From assembly GCA_955651735.1 (NCBI GenBank), contig CATPAM010000092.1, forward strand, positions 1-7,248: a stretch of DNA of 7,248 nucleotides, in the 5' to 3' direction. Shown here piece by piece: positions 4,948-7,248 of this stretch. A model generated the notes under the pieces. That model saw nothing but the letters and a program-made list of their open reading frames with translations, had not been told where the DNA came from and ran no database searches. Position 1 is the first letter of the stretch. Every line of letters begins with the position of its first letter. Position numbers and translations under genes: made by a program. This DNA is from Candidatus Acidiferrales bacterium (GTDB lineage: Bacteria > Acidobacteriota > Terriglobia > Acidiferrales > UBA7541).

Positions 4948-6132
4948 ATGGAAACTTCCACGCAGACTCCTGCCCTGCCGCGCGTGATTCACACCGCGCA
5001 ACTGATTGCCGCCATGCTCAAGTCCAACGGGCACGTCAGCGACCTCATCTTCTCCCCTGGACGCGCACCGCAAATCGAAGTCAGCGGCCAACTGGTCGAA
5101 CTGAAATACAAGGGCCTTGAATGCCTTTCCGCCGCCGACACCAAATCCATCGCCTACGACATCATGGGCGAAAACGAGCATCCCCTCCGCAAACTCGACC
5201 AAGACGGCTCGGCTGACCTTTCCTACGGCCTCCCCGGCGTTGGCCGTTTTCGCGTAAACATCTTTCGCCAGCGCGGCAGTTGCGCCGTCGTCATGCGCGT
5301 CATCCCAGACAAAATTCTCGGCTTCGACGACCTCCAGCTCCCCTCGCGCCTCGAAGAAATCGTGCAATTGAAAAACGGCATCGTCCTCGTCACCGGACCC
5401 ACCGGCTCCGGCAAATCCTCCACACTCGCCGCGATCATCGACAAAATGAACGCCGAAAAGGCCTATCACATCCTCACCATCGAAGATCCCATCGAGTTTC
5501 TACATAAGCACAAGAAGGCCACGATCCACCAACGTGAGCTGCACAGCGACACACCTACCTTTGCCCTCGCTCTTCGCGGCGCCCTGCGTCAGGCTCTCAA
5601 AGTCATTCTCGTCGGCGAGATGCGCGACCGCGAAACCATTGAGATCGCTCTCGAAGCCGCTGAAACTGGCCACCTTGTCCTCTCCACGCTGCACACCGTC
5701 GATGCCTCGAAAACCGTCGAGCGCATCGTTGGTGCCTTTCCGGTCACTGACCAGCATTCTGTGCGCACCCGCTTCGGAAAAGCATTTCGCTTCATCGTTT
5801 CCCAGCGCCTGCTTCCCAGAAAAGACGGCAAAGGCCGCATCGCCGCCATCGAAATCCTGAAGTCCACCCTGCGCACCCGCGACTACGTCGAAAAAGGGGA
5901 AGGCGAAGGCAAAACCCTGCTCGATGCCATGCGCGACGGCAACACCGACGGCATGCAGCACTTCGACGGCGAGCTCGAAAAATTGCTTCGCGCCGGCACC
6001 ATCGATCTCGATACGGCTCTCGGCTACTCCACCAATCCCGACAACCTCCGCCTCGAGCTCGCGGACCTCATCGACGGCGACGTCCACGCCAAGACCGATC
6101 CCGCCCCCGCCGAGGTCGAAGTCGAGCGCTAA
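4948..6132 (+). CDS. pilT: PilT/PilU-family type IV pilus retraction ATPase
   Basis: Predicted cytoplasmic hexameric ATPase of 394 residues that powers pilus retraction (twitching, DNA uptake, surface sensing). It has a PAS-like N-terminal domain (about 10-115) and a RecA-like ATPase domain (about 120-340). Motifs: Walker A 'GPTGSGKSS' at 150-158 with Lys156; Asp box 'TIEDPIEF' around Glu179-Asp180; Walker B region 'VILVGEMRD' at 219-227 with catalytic Glu224; His box with His242 and His249 in 'GHLVLSTLHT'. Retraction rather than assembly is suggested because the zinc-binding cysteines and long N-terminal domain of PilB are absent. Two oddities stand out. The usual Asp-Pro-Asp before Walker B is Ala-Leu-Lys (216-218). 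The C-terminal AIRNLIRE motif of classical PilT is missing, replaced by a 'GMQHF' segment at 335-339 and a leucine-rich tail, closer to PilU or accessory PilT paralogues. AAGGA at 4932-4936 is a plausible ribosome binding site, 11 bases before ATG. No other pilus gene is in view, so its partner system lies elsewhere. Confidence 0.9.
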   Translation: METSTQTPALPRVIHTAQLIAAMLKSNGHVSDLIFSPGRAPQIEVSGQLVELKYKGLECLSAADTKSIAYDIMGENEHPLRKLDQDGSADLSYGLPGVGRFRVNIFRQRGSCAVVMRVIPDKILGFDDLQLPSRLEEIVQLKNGIVLVTGPTGSGKSSTLAAIIDKMNAEKAYHILTIEDPIEFLHKHKKATIHQRELHSDTPTFALALRGALRQALKVILVGEMRDRETIEIALEAAETGHLVLSTLHTVDASKTVERIVGAFPVTDQHSVRTRFGKAFRFIVSQRLLPRKDGKGRIAAIEILKSTLRTRDYVEKGEGEGKTLLDAMRDGNTDGMQHFDGELEKLLRAGTIDLDTALGYSTNPDNLRLELADLIDGDVHAKTDPAPAEVEVER

Positions 6133-6149
6133 CTTCAGCCTGAGTTAGC
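6128..6149 (+). terminator. Hairpin overlapping the pilT stop codon
   Basis: GCTAACTT (6128-6135) pairs with GAGTTAGC (6142-6149), eight pairs including one G-T wobble, around the loop CAGCCT. The left arm contains the TAA stop (6130-6132), so ribosomes finishing pilT would cover it. No T-run follows, so it is a weak candidate for termination or 3'-end protection. The remaining spacer, 6150-6314, shows no gene. Confidence 0.35.
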
Positions 6150-6298
6150 CACAAACGCAAACCATACTCTCGAATCGATCCTCGGCCGCCGACGGCTTGC
6201 CCTCAGTAGCGAAGGGAGGCGGGCGCTTACCATAACCTCACCGAACACATCCACTCGAGCGCTCGCGTCATTCTCAGGCGACGACTTCCTCTCTGGCG

Positions 6299-6304
6299 TA
6301 CAAT
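6299..6304 (+). promoter_or_regulatory. Possible -10 element just before the membrane protein gene
   Basis: TACAAT at 6299-6304 is a good -10 match, but I find no -35 at 16-18 bases upstream. If it is used, transcription would begin near 6311, about four bases before the ATG at 6315, giving a nearly leaderless message. That would agree with the lack of a Shine-Dalgarno sequence before this ATG. The evidence is thin. Confidence 0.25.
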
Positions 6305-6314
6305 TCCCTGACCC

Positions 6315-7248
6315 ATGCCGGGATTCCAGGACACCACCGCTCTCCAGACCTTACGAACCGTCGCGATTTCCGGGGTTCTCACGCTCATCCTCGGCCTAAT
6401 TGCGTTGCTCTTCCCCAACGTCGCCAATCGCTTCTTCCGCCGCGTCGAACAATCCTCCTCGCGCTTCGCCGAACGCAAGACCCTCGCCATCATCGTCCTA
6501 TTCTTCTCCGTCATCGCTCTTCGCCTCGCGGCTCTCCCGCTGCTCCCTGTCCCCGTGCCGGGCATTCACGACGAATTCAGCTACCTGCTGATGGCCGATA
6601 CGTTCGCGCACGGCCGCCTTGCGAATCCGCCGCACTCCATGTGGGTCAGCTTCGAAACCTTTCACGTCAACTGGTTCCCGAAGTACGCCTCCATGTATCC
6701 GCCCGCACAAGGTTTCGCTTTGGCGCTTGGGCAAATCCTCGGTCATCCCTGGATTGGCGTTCTGCTTAGCGCTGCCGCCATGTGCGCCGCAATTCTCTGG
6801 ATGCTGCATGGCTGGATGCCTGCGCGCTGGGCCTTCCTCGGCGGCGTGCTCGCCGCTCTGAAGTTTGGCGTCGCCAGCTACTGGATGAACAGCTATTGGG
6901 GAGGCGCCACGGCAGCAATCGGCGGCGCCCTCGTGCTAGGTGCGCTCGCTCGAATCGCGAAGCGCGCAAGAATTCGCGATGCCGTTTTGTTTGGCCTCGG
7001 CATCGCCATTCTTGCCAACAGCCGCCCCTACGAAGGTTTTCTCTTCTGCATTCCCGCGGCGGGGTTGTTTTTCTGGTGGCTCATCGGAAAAACCAAGTCG
7101 CGCCCGCCGCTGCGCGCTCGTCTGCGAAACGTTGTTGCGCCACTCGCGCTCGTTCTCATTCTGACCGCCGCCTTCATGGGCTACTACAACTGGCGCCTCA
7201 CAGGGGATCCGCTGTTAATGCCGCACCTGTTGAACACCCGCGCCTACC
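6315..7248 (+). CDS. Polytopic membrane protein, GT-C/GT39-like glycosyltransferase (partial, 3' end outside window)
   Basis: Open reading frame of 311 codons running off the right edge without a stop. It is strongly hydrophobic, with predicted membrane segments near residues 15-36, 55-76, 146-166, 171-188, 198-213, 221-238, 241-257 and 272-291. Between the second and third lies a polar loop containing 'GIHDEFSYLLMADTFAHG' (83-100) and 'KYASMYPPAQG' (123-133). GT-C enzymes such as ArnT and the GT39 mannosyltransferases carry an acidic pair in this first external loop, so Asp86-Glu87 would be the catalytic or metal-binding residues if the assignment is right. Such enzymes transfer a sugar from a polyprenyl-phosphate donor at the outer face of the membrane. 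'ANSRPYEGF' at 234-242 looks like a conserved segment but I cannot name its role. The start is the first ATG giving a normal N-terminus; there is no clear ribosome binding site. Acceptor and donor are unknown, and the missing C-terminus prevents a firm family call. Confidence 0.68.
   Translation, partial: MPGFQDTTALQTLRTVAISGVLTLILGLIALLFPNVANRFFRRVEQSSSRFAERKTLAIIVLFFSVIALRLAALPLLPVPVPGIHDEFSYLLMADTFAHGRLANPPHSMWVSFETFHVNWFPKYASMYPPAQGFALALGQILGHPWIGVLLSAAAMCAAILWMLHGWMPARWAFLGGVLAALKFGVASYWMNSYWGGATAAIGGALVLGALARIAKRARIRDAVLFGLGIAILANSRPYEGFLFCIPAAGLFFWWLIGKTKSRPPLRARLRNVVAPLALVLILTAAFMGYYNWRLTGDPLLMPHLLNTRAY

Noticed and set aside
5500..6087. 195-residue minus-strand open frame within the pilT gene
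   Set aside because: It mirrors the codon structure of pilT and has no start signal or recognisable motif.
1..7248. CRISPR array, phage genes, toxin-antitoxin or defence cassette
   Set aside because: No spaced repeat series, integrase, transposase, small paired genes or nuclease/helicase motifs were found in any frame.

Overview
The window is a stretch of GC-rich bacterial chromosome, about 60% GC by eye, with strong C/G preference at third codon positions in most genes. It holds six protein-coding genes, one of them cut by the right edge. The mix of a secreted S10 serine carboxypeptidase, a PilT/PilU-type ATPase, a GT-C-like membrane protein and a secreted DUF3494 ice-binding-type protein fits a soil Acidobacteriota genome. 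That placement is an inference from gene content and style. No rRNA or other phylogenetic marker is present.

Layout, left to right. (1) 1-129: leader with a 9-base direct repeat and a good ribosome binding site. (2) 130-807 (+): short secreted DUF3494 (ice-binding domain) protein. (3) 808-965: gap between two convergent genes, carrying a tRNA-3'-half-like sequence that can also fold as a long imperfect hairpin. (4) 966-2378 (-): monofunctional aspartate kinase with two ACT domains, resembling the kinase part of ThrA. (5) 2379-2435: 57-base divergent spacer with a small inverted repeat. (6) 2436-3113 (+): HAD-superfamily phosphatase. (7) 3114-3182: spacer with the clearest sigma70-type promoter of the window, whose -35 overlaps the HAD stop codon. 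(8) 3183-4739 (+): secreted S10 peptidase with complete Ser-Asp-His triad. (9) 4740-4947: spacer beginning with a perfect 8-bp hairpin. (10) 4948-6132 (+): PilT/PilU-family ATPase with a non-canonical Walker B flank. (11) 6133-6314: spacer beginning with a hairpin that overlaps the pilT stop. (12) 6315-7248 (+, partial): polytopic GT-C/GT39-like membrane protein.

The genes do not form one pathway. Aspartate kinase is core amino-acid biosynthesis, the HAD enzyme is likely small-phosphate housekeeping, and the S10 peptidase is probably extracytoplasmic peptide degradation. The PilT-like protein would serve type IV pilus retraction, and the membrane protein probably envelope glycosylation. Each gene has its own spacer, and several have hairpins or promoter signals there, so mostly separate transcription is likely. 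The DUF3494 gene looks like the accessory piece: its codon use is less C/G-biased and it lies beside a degenerate tRNA-like fragment, which could mark an old integration site. I see no CRISPR array, insertion sequence, phage gene or defence system, and no convincing undescribed multi-gene system.
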